DNA of 64,000 bases from Ruminococcus sp. (GCA_031262495.1 JAISHV010000057.1:1-64000), one strand, 5' to 3'; shown: positions 1-9,791, counted from the first letter of the stretch. Program-made: numbers and translations. The notes: generated by a model not told the origin, from the letters alone.

Positions 1-50
1 CGTCGCGAGGCGTTCAGCTTGCAAGTACTAATCGGTCGAGGGCTTGACCT
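1..50 (+). rRNA. 23S ribosomal RNA, 3' end (partial)
   Basis: The first about 50 bases match the conserved 3' terminus of bacterial 23S rRNA, including the ACTAATCGGTCGAGGGCTTG segment that precedes the mature end. The rest of the gene lies to the left of the window. The exact mature end is estimated by analogy with Firmicutes 23S. It lies upstream of two tRNAs and 5S on the same strand, so it is the start of the visible part of an rRNA operon. Confidence 0.9.
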
Positions 51-122
51 TCTTAGCTCAAGCATTTCATTTCATACGTGACACATTACTCCACTCTTTC
101 TATTCGGTTTTGAGGCTTCTTA

Positions 123-167
123 GCTTTTGACCTAACGGTCAAAAGCACGGTTTTACTTCGTAAAACC
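123..167 (+). other. Two perfect stem-loops downstream of 23S
   Basis: Bases 123-146 form a 10-bp perfect stem (GCTTTTGACC / GGTCAAAAGC) with a 4-base loop. Bases 149-167 form an 8-bp perfect stem (GGTTTTAC / GTAAAACC) with a 3-base loop. Neither is followed by a long T-run, so RNA processing or protection of the 23S-tRNA spacer seems likelier than termination. The role is inferred. Confidence 0.55.
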
Positions 168-231
168 TCGTACTGGTTAATCCGGATACACGATTGACGA
201 TAGCATAAATGTAAGCTTCTAATACACCACC

Positions 232-304
232 GTGCCATTAGCTCAGTTGGTAGAGCAACTGACTCTTAATCAGTGGGTCCTGGGTTCGAGTCCCTGATGG
301 CGCA
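232..304 (+). tRNA. tRNA-Lys (anticodon CUU)
   Basis: A 73-base cloverleaf can be folded by eye. The acceptor stem is GTGCCAT with ATGGCGC (one G-U pair). The anticodon stem is ACTGA/TCAGT around the loop CTCTTAA, giving anticodon CUU for lysine codon AAG. The T-arm carries GTTCGAGTC. One T-T mismatch sits in the T stem. The 3' CCA is not encoded. It lies between 23S and 5S in the rRNA operon. Confidence 0.93.
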
Positions 305-361
305 GACAGCATTTCCTTTTGCCCCTCCGAGTGGGAATTCCCATTTCGTTATGAGTATTGC

Positions 362-433
362 GGCCCGTTGGTCAAGCGGCTAAGACACCGCCCTCTCACG
401 GCGGAAACAGGAGTTCGATTCTCCTACGGGTCA
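362..433 (+). tRNA. tRNA-Glu (anticodon CUC)
   Basis: A 72-base cloverleaf: acceptor stem GGCCCGT with ACGGGTC (one G-U pair), anticodon stem CCGCC/GGCGG around the loop CTCTCAC (anticodon CUC, codon GAG), and T-arm AGGAG/CTCCT with the loop TTCGATT. CCA is not encoded. It follows tRNA-Lys by 57 bases and belongs to the same rRNA operon. Confidence 0.93.
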
Positions 434-523
434 TCACAGAATACAGAATACAGAATACAGAGTACAGAATCAGAGTGTCAGAATACAGAATCAGAGTGTC
501 AGAATTAGAGTGACAGAAAATGA
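434..523. repeat. CAGAATACAGAAT-type simple repeats inside the rRNA operon
   Basis: After tRNA-Glu the sequence is a run of imperfect 7-8 base units (ACAGAAT, CAGAGTGT, CAGAATT). The same low-complexity family borders the compound intergenic repeats at 8491, 12091 and 61081. It lies in the tRNA-5S spacer, so it would be part of the rRNA precursor transcript. Confidence 0.7.
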
Positions 524-540
524 GAGAGACGTATTCGCCT

Positions 541-642
541 TTACGCGGAGAGCATCTGAATGTAGCTGAAAGATTTTCATCGCGAAATGAAAAACTTTTA
601 CGCGGTGAGCATCTGAAAATTCAGTAATACTCCCATCGCGAA
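541..642. repeat. Two tandem copies of the CGCG hairpin repeat
   Basis: Copy 1 (541-586) and copy 2 (598-642) both start TTACGCGG.GAGCATCTGAA and end CATCGCGAA. The ends pair (TT-CGCGGTG with CATCGCGAA), and in copy 2 an inner CTGAA/TTCAG stem extends the hairpin. Related copies are at about 21638-21684 and 32347-32390. The pair sits just upstream of 5S, within the rRNA transcription unit. Confidence 0.7.
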
Positions 643-654
643 TTAACAGCGACT

Positions 655-776
<122 letters not shown>

Positions 777-778
777 TT

Positions 779-830
779 GAGAACTGCGTTCTCGGAAATA
801 CCCCCGAAATTTTTTCGAGGGTATTTTCTT
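779..830 (+). terminator. rRNA operon terminator
   Basis: A small GAGAAC/GTTCTC hairpin (779-793) is followed by a longer stem, AAATACCCCCGAAA / TTTCGAGGGTATTT, ending in TTTTCTTTTTATTT. This is an intrinsic terminator for the plus-strand rRNA operon. It ends just before the 3' end of the convergent ylbJ gene. Confidence 0.85.
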
Positions 831-831
831 T

Positions 832-1956
832 TTATTTCATTTCTTCTTTCTTTATTGTTAATGTTCTCAGCATCGGCACCATCAGTATCATTATGATAAT
901 AAACACAGACGGTAAAAATGAGTCTTTCGTTACTGCCGGTGAAATTTGCGGCCGACTCACAATTAACGCCGTTAATTCCGGGACAACCCACAATATAATT
1001 TTTACAAATATGTATGACATAACAGCCGCTGTAAACCTTGAAATTGCAAATTTTCCCACATTTATAAACCCTTGCGCAAATTGATACATTTGCAGAGCAA
1101 CACATATACCTCCGAATGACAAAAACATAGTTATTATCGGCAGAATCATTACATTTCCCGGTGTCAATGCCCTTAAATTGTTAATTTCAAATATCGCTTT
1201 TGTCAGTGCCGTAGCGTCTGAAAAGCTCAAATTTGTCAAATTTGCAATTATCTCAGCGGTAAAATTAATAAACCCTAATTTCTCAAGAATACAAATAAAC
1301 GTCCCGAAAAAAATAATCACACCGCACATCATTAGAATACTTGCGCCGCCGTCTTTGATTGCCGAAAAAAACTTTTCTGCACTGATTTCGGTTTCAATTT
1401 TGTAATTTTTTTTAGGCGGCATCGGGCGTGTGATACCGCTTAAAATCCCGATAATTACATTAACGGAAAAAATTACTCCGAAAATTATCAGCCCGAAAGT
1501 GATATTTCCAAACAGCGATAGGCTGATAATACCGCAAAAATAAGCCGGTCCTCCCATAAAACAAAAGCATTGCAGATGTGCCGCAATCTCCCTCTTTTCA
1601 GGATTTTTGCGCACGCTCTCTGCTAAAAGTTTTGCTCCTATAGGATAACCGGCTATACAGCTCAACAAAAAAATACTGAAATACTCAGCGGGAATCCTGA
1701 AAACCGTGCGCGAAATTCCGCCGAAAGGGCGGCTCAACACACGGTAAATCCCTGTTGAAACGATGAATGTCGAGAGTGCCATAAACGCAAACATCGACGG
1801 AATTATAGCTGTCAGACAGATTTCAATGTAAAATTTCACCGCTTCGCCCACATCTTTGGCGAAAATGATTAATAACGTCCCGTATACAACGGCGAAAATT
1901 GCAACTATTGTTGTCTGAATGGTTTGTACCGCTTGATTTTTTTCGGAAATTTTCAT
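832..1956 (-). CDS. ylbJ: Sporulation integral membrane protein YlbJ family
   Basis: A 374-residue polytopic membrane protein with about 8-9 hydrophobic segments. It has the nucleoside-recognition/Gate-type layout of YlbJ, with a GYPIGAKL motif near residues 103-110 and CFMGGPAYFCG near 132-142, regions typical of this family. In Bacillus, YlbJ is needed for heat-resistant spores; its transported substrate is not settled. It converges on the rRNA operon, with its stop codon a few bases past the rRNA terminator. It lies 60 bases downstream of uvrA and could be read from it. The family call is by motif and topology; the sporulation role is taken from the family. Confidence 0.8.
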   Translation of the reverse strand: MKISEKNQAVQTIQTTIVAIFAVVYGTLLIIFAKDVGEAVKFYIEICLTAIIPSMFAFMALSTFIVSTGIYRVLSRPFGGISRTVFRIPAEYFSIFLLSCIAGYPIGAKLLAESVRKNPEKREIAAHLQCFCFMGGPAYFCGIISLSLFGNITFGLIIFGVIFSVNVIIGILSGITRPMPPKKNYKIETEISAEKFFSAIKDGGASILMMCGVIIFFGTFICILEKLGFINFTAEIIANLTNLSFSDATALTKAIFEINNLRALTPGNVMILPIITMFLSFGGICVALQMYQFAQGFINVGKFAISRFTAAVMSYIFVKIILWVVPELTALIVSRPQISPAVTKDSFLPSVFIIIMILMVPMLRTLTIKKEEMK

Positions 1957-2016
1957 AGTTCATTCTATGAGATTGTCCGATATTTTATACTTTCAAAGGC
2001 TTATTCTAAGCGTGAA

Positions 2017-4839
2017 TCAGTTAAGCTTCGCTTGAAGATAATGCCCCGTAAACGATTTTTCGTCAGCGGCAACCTCTTCGGGAGTGCCCTCGCTGATTAT
2101 CATGCCGCCGCCGTCGCCGCCCTCAGGTCCGAGGTCAATTATGCGGTCGGCAACCTTAATTACATCTAAATTGTGTTCGATAACTAAAATCGTGTTTCCT
2201 GTATCAGCCAATTTTTGAAGCACATCAATGAGCTTGTGCACATCGGCAGTGTGAAGTCCGGTTGTCGGTTCGTCTAAAATGTAAATAGTTTTTCCTGTGG
2301 CGCGGCGGGATAACTCCGTTGCAAGTTTCACGCGCTGGGCTTCACCGCCCGATAACGTTGTCGCAGGCTGTCCTAATTTGATATAACCCAGTCCGACATC
2401 GGCTAAGGTATTTATCTTACGGAAGATTTTCGGGATATTTTCAAAGAACGGCAACGCTTCATCTACAGTCATATCGAGTACTTCGTAAATATTTTTTCCT
2501 TTATAGTGAACCTCAAGTGTCTCACGGTTATAGCGTTTGCCGCCGCAAACCTCGCACGGCACATAAACATCGGGCAGAAAATGCATTTCGATTTTAATAA
2601 TACCGTCGCCCTGACAGGCTTCACAACGCCCGCCTTTGGTGTTGAACGAAAAACGCCCCGCGCTGTAACCTTTTATTTTCGCTTCTGTAGTTGACGCAAA
2701 AAGCTCGCGAATGTCGTTCCACACGCCTGTGTATGTCGCGGGATTGCTTCGTGGGGTGCGCCCTATGGGTGATTGGTCAATTTCAATTACCTTATCTAAG
2801 AATTCAGTGCCGAAACATTCGTCGAATTTCCCCGCGTGAATACGTGCGCGGTTGAGTTTCCCGGCTAAATGTTTGTAGATAATCTCATTGACGAGGGAGG
2901 ATTTGCCCGAGCCAGACACGCCTGTGATACAGGTGAACATACCGAGCTGAATGGTTACGTCTATATTTTTGAGGTTGTTTTCGCGGCAGCCTGTGAACGT
3001 TAAAGCATTACCATTCCCGGGACGGCGTTTGTCGGGCAGCGGGATTTTTTTTCGCCCTGATAAATAAGCGCCTGTGACGCTGTTTTTACATTTTTTAATC
3101 TCTGAAATTTTCCCCGTGCACACGATTTCACCGCCGTGAACCCCTGCGCCCGGTCCGATATCAACAATCCAATCGGCGGCATACATGGTATCTTCATCAT
3201 GTTCAACCACAATCAAAGTATTGCCCGTATCGCGGAGCTGTTTTAAGGACGTAATAAGCTTGTCGTTGTCGCGCTGATGAAGCCCGATTGAGGGTTCGTC
3301 TAAAACATATAAAACCCCGACAAGAGCCGATCCGATTTGTGTGGCAAGGCGTATGCGCTGTGCTTCGCCGCCCGATAATGTAGCTGAGGCGCGGGATAGT
3401 GTCAGGTAGTCAAGCCCCACATTCTGCATGAATTTCAGCCGCCCTGTTATTTCATTTGTGATTTTATCGGCAATATAAGCATCTCGTTCGCTTAAATTTA
3501 AATGCGCGAAAAAGTCCAAAGCTTGACTGATGGACATATGTGTCATTGATGTAATATTCTTGTCGGAAACAGTTACAGCACGGCTGACGGGTTTAAGCCG
3601 CTCACCGTGACAGTCGGGGCAAATTTCCGCTTTCATCATGCCGCCGATTTCGTCTTTTACAATTTCAGAACCTGTGGCAGAAAGCTTTCTCTGTAAGTTC
3701 GGTATAATCCCCTCAAATTCGCGGTAAAAATACCCGCCGCCCCAGTCAGGCAGCTTTTCAAATTGTATCTTAACACCCTTTGAGCCGTACAAAATACAGT
3801 TCAAAACATCTTTCGGTAAATCCTTAACAGGTGTATCAAGCGAAACATTAAAATGCGCGGCAATCCCTTTGAAATAAATCATCGCGAAGGATTCTTCTGA
3901 TGAAAAATTCCAGCCCATTGCTTTAATAGCACCTTCACGCACGGATAAACTGCGGTCGGGGATAACGGCATCGGGGTCTATAGTCGTTAAAACGCCCAGT
4001 CCCATACAGGTTTCACACGCGCCGAACGGATTGTTGAATGAGAACATTCGCGGCTGTAGTTCCGAAATCGAAATACCGTGCTCAGGGCAGGCGTAAGACA
4101 GCGAGAATGTCATATCCTCACCGCCCTGAATGTCAATCGTAATAAGCCCGTCCGAAAGTTTCGAGGCGGTTTCAATCCCCTCTGACAAACGCGACAACAC
4201 GCCCGCTTTTACAATCAGGCGGTCACAGACAACCTCAATATTATGCTTTTTATTTTTTTCGAGTTTAATCTCTTCGCTGAGTTCAAAATAGTTTCCGTCA
4301 ATCCTCACGCGGACAAAACCGGATTTCTTTACTTTTTCAAGTTCCTTTTGATGTTCGCCTTTTTTCCCGCGAACGATAGGGGAAAGCAGCTGAAATTTCG
4401 TACCCTCGGGGAGTTCTGAAATCTTATCGGCAATTTGGTCAACCGTCTGCTGTTTAATTTCGCGCCCGCAGACAGGGCAATGCGGCACACCGATTCGGGC
4501 AAACAAAAGCCGCAGATAATCGTAAATTTCAGTGACAGTCCCGACAGTCGAGCGCGGATTTTTTGACGTGGTTTTTTGGTCAATCGAGATAGCCGGCGAC
4601 AAACCCTCAATCAGGTCACAGTCGGGCTTTTCGGCTTGCCCCAAAAACTGTCGGGCATACGACGAAAGACTCTCCATATAACGCCGCTGCCCGTCCGCAT
4701 AAATTGTATCAAAGGCAAGCGAGGACTTCCCGGAGCCCGACACGCCTGTCATTACGATAAACTTGTCACGCGGCAAGTCAATATTTACATTTTTAAGATT
4801 GTGTTCACGCGCCCCGCGTATGGTGATTTGATTCTTCAT
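2017..4839 (-). CDS. uvrA: Excinuclease ABC subunit A (UvrA)
   Basis: A full-length 940-residue UvrA, the damage-sensing ATPase of nucleotide excision repair that loads UvrB. It has two ABC ATPase halves. The first Walker A is GVSGSGKSS at about 32-40, and a second GVSGSGKSS is in the C-terminal half. Each half has a LSGGEAQR signature. Zinc modules are visible as CPVC near residue 121 and as CEACQGDG...CEVCGG in the second half. No break or missing motif was seen. The ATG start has no strong Shine-Dalgarno, only an A-rich leader. uvrB is not adjacent. A TATACT -10-like sequence lies upstream near 4895 but lacks a good -35 element. Confidence 0.97.
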   Translation of the reverse strand: MKNQITIRGAREHNLKNVNIDLPRDKFIVMTGVSGSGKSSLAFDTIYADGQRRYMESLSSYARQFLGQAEKPDCDLIEGLSPAISIDQKTTSKNPRSTVGTVTEIYDYLRLLFARIGVPHCPVCGREIKQQTVDQIADKISELPEGTKFQLLSPIVRGKKGEHQKELEKVKKSGFVRVRIDGNYFELSEEIKLEKNKKHNIEVVCDRLIVKAGVLSRLSEGIETASKLSDGLITIDIQGGEDMTFSLSYACPEHGISISELQPRMFSFNNPFGACETCMGLGVLTTIDPDAVIPDRSLSVREGAIKAMGWNFSSEESFAMIYFKGIAAHFNVSLDTPVKDLPKDVLNCILYGSKGVKIQFEKLPDWGGGYFYREFEGIIPNLQRKLSATGSEIVKDEIGGMMKAEICPDCHGERLKPVSRAVTVSDKNITSMTHMSISQALDFFAHLNLSERDAYIADKITNEITGRLKFMQNVGLDYLTLSRASATLSGGEAQRIRLATQIGSALVGVLYVLDEPSIGLHQRDNDKLITSLKQLRDTGNTLIVVEHDEDTMYAADWIVDIGPGAGVHGGEIVCTGKISEIKKCKNSVTGAYLSGRKKIPLPDKRRPGNGNALTFTGCRENNLKNIDVTIQLGMFTCITGVSGSGKSSLVNEIIYKHLAGKLNRARIHAGKFDECFGTEFLDKVIEIDQSPIGRTPRSNPATYTGVWNDIRELFASTTEAKIKGYSAGRFSFNTKGGRCEACQGDGIIKIEMHFLPDVYVPCEVCGGKRYNRETLEVHYKGKNIYEVLDMTVDEALPFFENIPKIFRKINTLADVGLGYIKLGQPATTLSGGEAQRVKLATELSRRATGKTIYILDEPTTGLHTADVHKLIDVLQKLADTGNTILVIEHNLDVIKVADRIIDLGPEGGDGGGMIISEGTPEEVAADEKSFTGHYLQAKLN

Positions 4840-5025
4840 TTTTTTATTACTTTACTTTTTTTACTTAGCAGTTAGAATTTCCGCACATTTACAGTATACC
4901 ACACAGTCCCTTAAAATTCTACAGAAATTTCTGAACAATTTGTGACGAAATTAATTTCTTTTAAAAATAATTTTAAATTTAATTAGTTTCGTGTAAATGG
5001 CAGTTAATATAAATTAAATTTCATA

Positions 5026-6741
5026 TTAAGAATTGTACATAGAATAATATAAACCGCGCTTTGAAAGCAATTCTTCGTGCGTTCCCTGTTCGGCAATTAT
5101 CCCTTTATCCATTACCAAAATCAAGTCGGCATTTTTGATGGTTGAAAGGCGGTGAGCGATGATGAAAGATGTTCTGCCCTCCATCAGGGCTAAAAATGCA
5201 GCACTTACTTTTTGTTCTGTGAGGGTATCAATTGACGATGTGGCTTCGTCTAAAATCAGAAATTGCGCAGGGTTGTCGGTGGTGTTTTTTACCATAACGC
5301 GGGCAATGCAAATTAATTGTTTTATGCCCTCTGATAAAATCCCGCTTTCAGAGGTTACAACCGTGTCATAACCGTCGGGCAGACGTTTTATAAAGCCATG
5401 AAGCCCGGCGGATTTCGCAGCAGTTTTAATAATTTCATCGGTAACATCAGAGCCGTAAGAAATATTATCGCGGATTGTCCCCTCAAATATAAACGTATCC
5501 TGTAAAACCATACCGAAATTTCGGCGCAAAGAACTTCGTGTTACGGTTTGTATGTCTATATTGTCAGCAGAAATTACGCCGCTTTTAGCGTCGTAAAAAC
5601 GCATAAGCAGATTAATCAAAGTCGTTTTGCCACAGCCTGTTGTGCCGACGATTGCCGTCTTCATGCCGTCATATACACTGAAATTTATCCCGCGAAGCAA
5701 GGCTTTTGACTCGCCATATGAAAATTCAACATTTGAAGCCGAAAGGCCGCCTTTTTCAATGTAAAGTGTATTTTCGCCGCTGTCGGGTTCGTCTGTTTCG
5801 TCAATGATTTTGAACACCCTATCGGCACTCGAAATAGCATTGCGCAGTTCAGCTACAACCGCCGTAATCTCATTAAACGGCTTTGTATACTGATTTGCAT
5901 ATGATAAAAATGTCGCCAAAAGCCCGACTGTAACCCCTCCGCCCGAAAGAATACTAATCATCCCCACAACCCCTGTGAATGTATACACAAGCCCGTTCAC
6001 AAAGCGGGTGACAGGGTTTACGGCTGCGGTGTAAAACTGAGCCGTAAAGCCTGCTTTATACATTTCGCCGTTTAGATTGCCGAATATTTCTTCCGAATAG
6101 GTTTCATAGGAAAAGGCTTTAACGATTTTTTGGTTGCGGATATATTCTTCTGTGTGACCTGAAATTTCACCGCGTTTTTTAGCTTGTTCGGCGAAGGCTT
6201 TTTTTGAACGCCCTGTTATTAATGCCGCAGTCAGGAGCGACAGCGGTGTAATTAAAATTACCGTCAAGGCTAACTGAAAATTAAGGACAAGCATAATAAT
6301 AATTGTACCGAAGATAGTCAGAGCTCCTGTCATAAAAGTCACAAGGGTTTGAAGCAGACCGTCCGAAACGGTATCGGTGTCAATCCCCATTCGGGCGAGC
6401 AGATCCCCTTTTGAGACTGAATCTAAATAAGAGAGCGGCAGGCGGTTAAGTTTTTCTTCAAAATCTTTGCGCATTGAATATGCAACCGAATAGGATATCT
6501 TCGCGGCAAAAAACGTCATAAAATAGCTTGACAAAGCGGCTATCAGTACGGTAATCCCCATCAGAACGGCGTAGTGCAAAGCGACACCGAAATCCACATC
6601 ATTCATGCCGATAATGCCGTCAACGGATTTGCCTATTAAAACAGGCACAAGGAGAGTGCTCACCACATTGATGATACCGAGGATTACGGCGATAACGGTA
6701 AGTTTTTTGAAATTCGCTATATAACGAAGGATTTTTTTCAT
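5026..6741 (-). CDS. ABC exporter half-transporter, subunit B (heterodimeric type)
   Basis: 571 residues: an ABC transmembrane domain with six helices (about 1-300) fused to a nucleotide-binding domain. The Walker A is GTTGCGKTT near residue 367, and Walker B is LILDEATSS with the catalytic glutamate present. The signature motif reads LSEGIKQ rather than LSGGQ or LSQGQ; the glutamine is replaced by isoleucine. Its start codon overlaps the stop of the partner gene by 4 bases (ATGA), so the two are translationally coupled and probably form a heterodimer of the multidrug/lipid-exporter type (MdlAB/LmrCD/TM287-288-like). The substrate cannot be read from sequence. Confidence 0.9.
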   Translation of the reverse strand: MKKILRYIANFKKLTVIAVILGIINVVSTLLVPVLIGKSVDGIIGMNDVDFGVALHYAVLMGITVLIAALSSYFMTFFAAKISYSVAYSMRKDFEEKLNRLPLSYLDSVSKGDLLARMGIDTDTVSDGLLQTLVTFMTGALTIFGTIIIMLVLNFQLALTVILITPLSLLTAALITGRSKKAFAEQAKKRGEISGHTEEYIRNQKIVKAFSYETYSEEIFGNLNGEMYKAGFTAQFYTAAVNPVTRFVNGLVYTFTGVVGMISILSGGGVTVGLLATFLSYANQYTKPFNEITAVVAELRNAISSADRVFKIIDETDEPDSGENTLYIEKGGLSASNVEFSYGESKALLRGINFSVYDGMKTAIVGTTGCGKTTLINLLMRFYDAKSGVISADNIDIQTVTRSSLRRNFGMVLQDTFIFEGTIRDNISYGSDVTDEIIKTAAKSAGLHGFIKRLPDGYDTVVTSESGILSEGIKQLICIARVMVKNTTDNPAQFLILDEATSSIDTLTEQKVSAAFLALMEGRTSFIIAHRLSTIKNADLILVMDKGIIAEQGTHEELLSKRGLYYSMYNS

Positions 6742-8450
6742 ACGTCAAAACCCTGACTTTCGGCAATTTCACGGTAGATAGCACTTGTTTTTAAAAGTTC
6801 TGAATGTGTCCCCAGCCCTGCATTTTTCCCGTCTGATAAAACTAAGATTTTGTCCGCGTTCATGATTGAACTGAGCCGCTGTGAAACGGCGATAATCGAC
6901 GTCCCGGGGAAATTTTCTTTGAGACTGCGCCGCAAATGACTTTCGGTTTTTCTGTCAAGGGCTGAAAAACTATCGTCAAGTATTAAAATTTCAGGGTTTG
7001 AAGCTATTGCTCTTGCGATACAAATGCGCTGACGCTGACCGCCTGAAAAATTACTGCCGCCTTGTGAAACCTCTCTGTCGGGTGAAATTTCGGAAATTTG
7101 AGCTATTGCGAGGGCTTTTTCGGCTTCATTTTCGGTGAGTTGAGGATTGCCGAAACGGAGGTTCGATAACACCGTCCCCGAAAATAACACAGATTTTTGC
7201 GGCACGACGGCGATTTTTTTTCGCAGTGCCTTTAGTGATAACGTTTCGGCATTAACCCCGTCAACAAAAATTTCGCCCTCTGATATTTCAAAAAAGCGGG
7301 GGATAAGATTTATCAGCGTTGATTTCCCCTCACCTGTGATGCCGGTTATACCGAGGAGTTCGCCCGCATTTAATGTGAATGAAATATCAGTTAGGGCGTT
7401 TTCGGGGGCGTTCTCATAGCGGAAACTTACATTTTCAAAGGAAAGAGCGGGAGGATTGTCAATCTCATTTACTGAAAGAGCTTGCTCATAATCGCTGAAA
7501 TCCTCTTTAGGCGGCGTTTCGAGAATTTCACAAACTCTTGAAGCACTTGCCTGACCTTTTGTGAAAACGGTAGCTAAATTTGCGACTACTGCTAACGCCA
7601 GTGAAATCTGCGTCAAGTAGTTTATAAACGCGATGAGTTCACCTTGCGTTATGTCACCTGCATTTACCCTGAATCCGCCGAGATAAAGTACAACGGCGAT
7701 TGAAATATTGAGCACGGCATATGACAGTGGATTGGATAACGCAGTCAAACGCCCTGTGAATATGAGCGTATCGGTGTAGTCTTTATTTGCGGTCTCAAAA
7801 CGAGCTTTTTCGTCTTTTTGACGCAAAAACGCCCGTATCACGCGAACGCCTTTTAGATGTTCGCTGAATATGAGCGTCATTTTATCCAGTTTTTTTTGCG
7901 CAAGGCGAAACAGCGGCACGGATTTAGTTATTATAAAATAGAAAATAATGATTATAAGCGGGATAACGGCGATAAAGATTAAAGCCAGCTTTTTATCAAT
8001 CATTATTGCCGTAATAGCCGCACCGACAGCGATAAACGGCGCACGGACTACAAGCCGTATGAGCATTGCGGTTTCCCACTGAACGGCTGTAATATCCGAG
8101 TTCATGCGCGTGATAAGGCTTGATGAGCCGAATTTGTCGATTTGTGAATGACTGAAACGGTTGATATGCGAAAAAACGGCGCGGCGCAAGTCCGTACCGA
8201 CACCCATTGAGGCGCGTGAGCCGAGGTATTGGCAAACAAGAGCAGAACCAAGCCCTAACACGCCGAGAATGAGCATAATAATCCCGCCGTGAATGACGTA
8301 GTTTCGCCCTTCTTTGACACCGTTGTCGATGATGTCAGCCATTATAAGCGGCGAAATAAGTTCAAATACGGCTTCGGTGAGTTTTGCAAACGGTCCGAGG
8401 ATAAAGCATAAAAGATATTTTTTATAAAATCGTTTGGCGATACGAATCAT
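6738..8450 (-). CDS. ABC exporter half-transporter, subunit A (heterodimeric type)
   Basis: 570 residues with the same TMD-NBD architecture as the following gene. The Walker A is GITGEGKSTLINL, the signature FSGGQRQR is canonical, and Walker B reads LILDDSFSALD: aspartate stands where the catalytic glutamate is expected. That change is typical of the degenerate site of heterodimeric exporters. A canonical signature here plus a catalytic Glu in the partner gives one competent composite ATP site. Upstream lies a long repeat element (8491-8885) rather than a clear promoter. The ribosome binding site is weak. Confidence 0.9.
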   Translation of the reverse strand: MIRIAKRFYKKYLLCFILGPFAKLTEAVFELISPLIMADIIDNGVKEGRNYVIHGGIIMLILGVLGLGSALVCQYLGSRASMGVGTDLRRAVFSHINRFSHSQIDKFGSSSLITRMNSDITAVQWETAMLIRLVVRAPFIAVGAAITAIMIDKKLALIFIAVIPLIIIIFYFIITKSVPLFRLAQKKLDKMTLIFSEHLKGVRVIRAFLRQKDEKARFETANKDYTDTLIFTGRLTALSNPLSYAVLNISIAVVLYLGGFRVNAGDITQGELIAFINYLTQISLALAVVANLATVFTKGQASASRVCEILETPPKEDFSDYEQALSVNEIDNPPALSFENVSFRYENAPENALTDISFTLNAGELLGITGITGEGKSTLINLIPRFFEISEGEIFVDGVNAETLSLKALRKKIAVVPQKSVLFSGTVLSNLRFGNPQLTENEAEKALAIAQISEISPDREVSQGGSNFSGGQRQRICIARAIASNPEILILDDSFSALDRKTESHLRRSLKENFPGTSIIAVSQRLSSIMNADKILVLSDGKNAGLGTHSELLKTSAIYREIAESQGFDV

Positions 8451-8490
8451 TTATTTATCTGATTTCTTTTTTATATTTCGTCTTTTAATA

Positions 8491-8885
8491 CAGAGGACAG
8501 AGGCGAGAGGACAACACAGAAGACAGAAGCGAGAGGACAGAGGACAGATTATGAATGTCTCGTTTATAAGAATACGCATAGCGTTTTAGGATGGTGTGGG
8601 CGGGACGATGTGGACATCGTCCCCTACGGATATCGTATTCGCTGCCACAGGGGGATGGGGGAGGGGGGTGTCGGGGGTGAGGGGGAAGGGGGCGGCGTTA
8701 CGCCTGCCACCCCGAATAGCCGCCCCCTTCCCCCTTACCCCTGACAAAGTTCATGCAAACGTGACATTCACGACATTCATATTGACAATCATCCGACATA
8801 CATCCGACATTCAAACGGACATTCACAGACATTCATACGACATCGCAGTCGGACATTCATCTGTATTCTGTATTCTGTCTTCTGT
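8491..8885. repeat. Compound intergenic repeat, copy A
   Basis: Modules in order: CAGAGGACAGAGGCGAG-type repeats (8491-8550); a palindrome of the GTAGGGGCG family in reverse orientation (about 8598-8634); a G-rich segment with at least five runs of four or more G (8650-8695); a 23-base stem 8674-8696 pairing with 8719-8741 with one mismatch around a 22-base loop; tandem GACATTCA units (8762-8856); and a terminal CTGTATTCTG run that mirrors the left end. No protein gene is supported here. Related copies: 12091-12515, 28881-29160, 39798-40013. Confidence 0.85.
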
Positions 8886-8886
8886 T

Positions 8887-9732
8887 TCACGAAATTGTCT
8901 TCTTCTGTTTCCCTTTAGTTTTAGGAGCGGCAGAATCCGTCAAGTCGAGCTTGTCGGAGAAGATACTGTTGTCGTCTGCCGTGAAATCAACGTGTTCGGG
9001 GTTTTCTTGATTGCGCGCCGCGTAAAAGGGGTCTATTACGTGTTTTTGTATTACAGGGTAACTGTTAAATACAATTATAAATCCCACAAATGACAAAAAA
9101 AGTGTCGGAACTAAAAATATCCACATCAGATTGAGCAAAATCCCAACAACCATTGCCGCCGTTAAAACTAATGTAATAACGAGCGTCAAAAGACTGCGCT
9201 TTAAGTCGATACAGACAAGGAAAAATGAATTTTTGAGGATATCCTTGAGTTTTAAGTCTGTCGCTACAATCATCAAAGAAATATAAAAATTCATCATCAA
9301 CAGTGTACATCCGACACTGACGGTGATTACGGCTAAAACTGTGAATAAATTGTTGTTATACTCGTCGGCAAGTTTCGGGTAGATATCAAGCCCTAAAAAT
9401 ACCGATGCTGTAACAAGCAGGTTTAAAAGCCCCACAGGCAGTGACTGTTTCCAGTTTTGAGTGAAGCCTTTCCAGAATTCATGCATCATAAAGATGCTTT
9501 TTTCCATTGAGTAACTCCGCAAAACCTTTGTCATTCCCGCTATCGCCGGACCGATTGTTACAACCGGCAAGCACATCAGTGCGGTAATGAGGTTGAGTTC
9601 AAACATTTTCCAGAATTTTCTGAAGTAAACTTCAAAAAACCGAAAAAATCCGCGTTTTTTCGGTCTTGTTTTATCTACCCCCGGACCGGGGGTGCTGTAA
9701 CTTTTAAACAGTCCCAAAATTTTAAGCTCCAT
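8887..9732 (-). CDS. YesL/DUF624 family membrane protein
   Basis: 281 residues with about five to six hydrophobic segments. The motif LMCLPVVTIGPAIAGMTKVLR near residues 53-73 is the hallmark of the YesL/DUF624 family, whose members often sit near carbohydrate-uptake genes and have no proven biochemical role. The C-terminal tail is charged (KTKGKQKK). No carbohydrate genes are adjacent; neighbours are a repeat element downstream and spoIIM upstream. A short TGCCG/CGGCA hairpin lies a few bases before the ATG in place of a clear ribosome binding site, so the start is less certain than the frame. Confidence 0.75.
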   Translation of the reverse strand: MELKILGLFKSYSTPGPGVDKTRPKKRGFFRFFEVYFRKFWKMFELNLITALMCLPVVTIGPAIAGMTKVLRSYSMEKSIFMMHEFWKGFTQNWKQSLPVGLLNLLVTASVFLGLDIYPKLADEYNNNLFTVLAVITVSVGCTLLMMNFYISLMIVATDLKLKDILKNSFFLVCIDLKRSLLTLVITLVLTAAMVVGILLNLMWIFLVPTLFLSFVGFIIVFNSYPVIQKHVIDPFYAARNQENPEHVDFTADDNSIFSDKLDLTDSAAPKTKGKQKKTIS

Positions 9733-9791
9733 TCTGCCGAAGTATACGGCAAAAATTTCTGTGAAAAGTTTTAATTATATGTTAAAACTCT

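Noticed and set aside
8596..9093. Plus-strand open frame across compound repeat A
   Set aside because: It is made of repeat sequence and the antisense of the YesL-like gene; no ribosome binding site or protein-like pattern.
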